Translations under genes and position numbers: made by a program | NCBI GenBank assembly: GCA_022432975.1 | Contig: CM039516.1 | Coordinates: 29,156,051-29,220,050 of the forward strand | Origin: Begonia masoniana | Lineage: Eukaryota > Streptophyta > Magnoliopsida > Cucurbitales > Begoniaceae | DNA: 64,000 nucleotides | Direction: 5' to 3' | Shown: in pieces, positions 61,225 to 64,000 of the stretch | How the letters are laid out: the number at the start of each line of letters is the position of its first letter | Numbering within the stretch: the first letter of the stretch is position 1 | The notes under the pieces: generated by a model | The model's input: only the letters and a program-made list of their open reading frames with translations | Databases searched by the model: none | Told to the model about the DNA's origin: nothing

Positions 61225-63817
61225 TGTAACGACCCTTACACTATTCCTATTTTTTCCGTATTTTTTTTTATTCTTAAAACTTTAAACCTAACGTTCGAGC
61301 GGAAATAAAACTTTTAAAATCAGAATCGTTGAAGTTTATGCTTTTAAACCATTTGATAAAACTTCAAAACAATTTAAATAAACTTAAAACAATTATTTAA
61401 AAATAATTAAAACAAAGAAAAGCATCGGCCAACAAACTGGAGGGCATAAGGGACATTTGTCCCAATTTTTATAGGGGCGATCGATCGCCCTTCGGCGATC
61501 GCATATTTTGCCAAGTGATCGCCTCTCCAGGCGATCGCTCGGCACACGCTCTGGAATTTCTTCCAGAGCGTGACAAAGAGGGGCGATCGATCGCCCCCCC
61601 CACAGGCGATCGATCGCCAAGTCCTCTGGATTTTCCAGAGGACTTGCCTCCTCTTCTTTTTCTCTTCTCTTCTTTCCTTCTACTTCTTTTTTTCTCTTCC
61701 CTGCATCCCTATATGCCTAACACACCCTTCACAATTTCATCAACACAATTCCACCTACATCAACCATACATTCCAACATAAACTCACTCAAAATCTCATC
61801 CATTTCTCACTTCATCAATCACCCAAAATAACGACTCACCACGTATTTTAAAACCCAATTAACTCGAGATGCATTTAAAACAAAATACGTTTTCACGAAA
61901 ACGAACTGCATGGATCTGTTTGAAAACCAAACATTTCCTCTTGCTAAAATCACCAAGCAGTTCATAAAAATCGGGATAAAAACCTTAACAAAACGTTTTA
62001 TAAAATCAATATACCAAAACATCTATACATCATTCTATCAGCTAACCAGAACCAAACATCCTAATATGTTCGACTATACAATTTTTCCTACGATCTAACT
62101 ATTATGTCCCAAAATACCTTTACATCATTCTCCACGGGTCAAAAGGCACCTCGACTGCCCAGCACACTCCCACGGGCCATCCTCCTTCAACTGCATCACT
62201 CCTCGGGTGGATGGATCTCGTCCTCACCTATGTCAAGATCACCTACACCATACAGACAATCTATGAGCTAAAGCTCAGCAAGTTTCGTAAATGCAAATGC
62301 ATGCTGTGCGTATGAGTTCATAAATCATGCAACATTTTCTTATCTTTACATAGGTTGTCATCGAGATCTCAACCCCCTAAATGGAGAGGGCACATCCTGC
62401 GGTTGGACAACCCTTTCCACCTAGAGGAGGGTGGTACATGCTTGCAACATGCACAGCCATGCCTGAGCCCCACCTTGCATGACCATAAACATACATCGGT
62501 TCATATTAGATGTGGTATTGTGACAGACCCTTAATCGATCCACACAATAGATCAATAGCCCCCTTTCAGGCCACATCGCCATTTTCTTTAAAACATAGTG
62601 CGAAAATTCGTTTTCTATACGTAATTCAAAACTGTGAATGCATGAACAATTTATAGCATAATTTAAACATACAACATATATACCATCAAGATTATAAAAA
62701 CATAACCTATAAAAGAACTAAACCTAACTATCCAATCAAAGCAATTTAAACAAACACGTCACCAAAGCTCCTTGAGACGATTTAGACGTACGGTGTAGGC
62801 CAATCGGCCAGAGTAAGTCACGAAAACTTACCTCGTGTGCGTTGAACTTCAAGCTCCGTCCACGAGCATTGTTCACCTAAGGCAAATTCACAATTTGTCG
62901 TTAAAACAAGTTTGAATCATTAACGCCCAAATTATCGAAATCTTTAACTAAGGAAATCTCTAAATTCTAACTTAACTAATCGAAGCATTTTAATAACCAA
63001 TTAACGCTCGATACATCGAACCACCAATCACGAGTTTTTCCAAAAACCCCTAATTCCTCGAATTTTAACTTTTCTCACAAATCAATTTAATTTCGTCCAA
63101 CAACGTTCAATACGTCCTTTATATCCACCAACACGATAAACCTATCAATCTCGAACCCTAAAGCACGATTTTAACTAAACCCTAAACGAACCCTAATCGT
63201 TTAAACTCCGTAAAAATCGAAATAAACTTTCTTAAAACCTTATAATCGTACCTAGGGTCGGGATTGGAGAAGAAAAAGTGAAGGACGGAAGTTGATCGGA
63301 GAACATTGATCGCCAGAATGGTGAACGCCGTGAGAGGAGAAAGGAAATCGCCGAAGGAGAGAGGAGAGAAAAAAAAACTGAAATCGTGAGTGTCTGGAGA
63401 AGAAGAAGAGGATTTTGTTTTTAATTAAATTTGACTTTGCAAATTACCTTTTTGCCCTTCCTTTGATTTTCTATTTGTTTCGTCTTTTGTCTCTTTAATT
63501 GTCTAACGATTCGGTTTCCCCTAACTCTCTTATTTCACCAATAACTCCAACTTATTATCAGGGTTCCATTAAAACTGTCCGTTCGCAAAACGGACCTCGT
63601 TTACTATTTTACCGAAGTATCCTTTATATTACGATAAATGTAATTCTCGTAAAATTAGCGTTAAACTCCTAAAATTTTCAAAATTTTCTGAAAATCCTTA
63701 TTAATCATTAGGATCGTAATAACGCTTTCTTTTCACAAAATGGATTTGATTTGACATAATTTACAAAAAATGCCATTTACATTAGAATATTAATATTTCG
63801 TACAGCCGAGTATTACA
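61225..63817 (-). mobile_element. Solo LTR of family B nested in chromovirus A 5' LTR
   Basis: 2593 bp, TGTAACGACCCTTACAC ... GAGTATTACA, flanked by AATTA (61220-61224 and 63818-63822). Same family as 16102-18699, including GCGATCGATCGC palindromes (61480-61620). No internal region. Confidence 0.93.
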
Positions 63818-64000
63818 AATTAAGTCTACCAATACATCAAAATATCGTTATTCATCTATCCAAAACCAATCATCCTAAAATATTCTATCTATACAATTAA
63901 TCTATCTTTCTGTCGTGTCCCCAAAATACTTACAAACAGTCCCCCGGGACAAAATCGCACCGACTGCGCCAACACACTCCCACGGGCCATCTTTCTTCAA
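63818..64000 (-). mobile_element. Chromovirus A 5' LTR, second part
   Basis: AATTAAGTCTACCAATACATC continues the A-type LTR exactly where 53252 does in the 3' LTR; runs off the window. Confidence 0.88.

Larger units (their letters stand above)
52505..64000 (-). mobile_element. Ty3/gypsy Tekay-like chromovirus A (right end outside the window)
   Basis: Order: 3' LTR 52505-55039, purine-rich tract, gag-pol 55078-59544, primer-binding site, 5' LTR from 59711. The pol C-terminal region with a chromodomain-like tail (RILESSIKVLRNKEILLVKV, HDVEEATWE) fits the Tekay/Del chromoviruses. The 5' LTR is disrupted by a 745-bp tandem duplication and a solo LTR B, and continues past base 64000, so the right target-site duplication cannot be seen (left flank TCCTG at 52500-52504). 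Confidence 0.93.

Overview
This window looks like plant nuclear DNA, probably from a eudicot. It is AT-rich, with spliced genes, GT...AG introns, Ty1/copia Sireviruses, Ty3/gypsy chromoviruses, and primer-binding sites complementary to initiator tRNA-Met. I cannot name the species. There is no bacterial-type operon, CRISPR array, rRNA or tRNA gene. Most of the window is nested LTR retrotransposons laid over a few decayed host genes.

Layout: 1-1617 is a chromovirus (Tekay-like) pol fragment on the minus strand. It meets head to head with a plus-strand gypsy derivative (1618-about 4285) that keeps a protease-like region but carries an unrecognised ORF where RT and IN should be. 5158-11215 is a 5'-truncated Sirevirus (minus) with a 3' LTR, several polypurine tracts, an envelope-like ORF and pol; its broken end is fused to an exon of a host gene. 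11216-28331 is that host gene, a minus-strand kinesin-4 family gene (FRA1/KIN4-like), now a pseudogene. It is split by a three-level nest: solo LTR D (14817-25207), containing gypsy B (16102-23548), containing solo LTR C (19089-21150). Each level has its own 5-bp target-site duplication (GACAA, GTATA, GTTCA).

28930-29920 is a 991-bp foldback (MULE-like) element. 29921-33295 is AT-rich DNA with a Sirevirus-like LTR scrap and one exon resembling a SEN1/MAGATAMA-3-type helicase. 33444-39911 is a complete, young Ty1/copia element (minus, TSD TGAAA). A CDR1-like aspartic protease tail lies at 40417-40656. 40756-42248 is a Sirevirus solo LTR (TSD TGATT), and 42259-47553 is a complete but internally deleted Sirevirus carrying gag and protease (TSD GAATA). 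47554-52504 is AT-rich with no gene I can name.

52505 to the window end is Tekay-like chromovirus A (minus). Its gag-pol is a single frame with five nonsense codons and no frameshift. Its 5' LTR holds a local tandem duplication and a solo LTR of family B (61225-63817, TSD AATTA), and runs off the window.

No intact host gene is evident. The main interest is the stratigraphy of insertions, the kinesin gene they dismantled, a long open frame of unknown function in a gypsy derivative, and unusual repeats inside the LTRs (GCGATCGATCGC palindromes, TGACGTCA array, fast-changing minisatellites). Percent identities and ages are counts by eye, not computed alignments.
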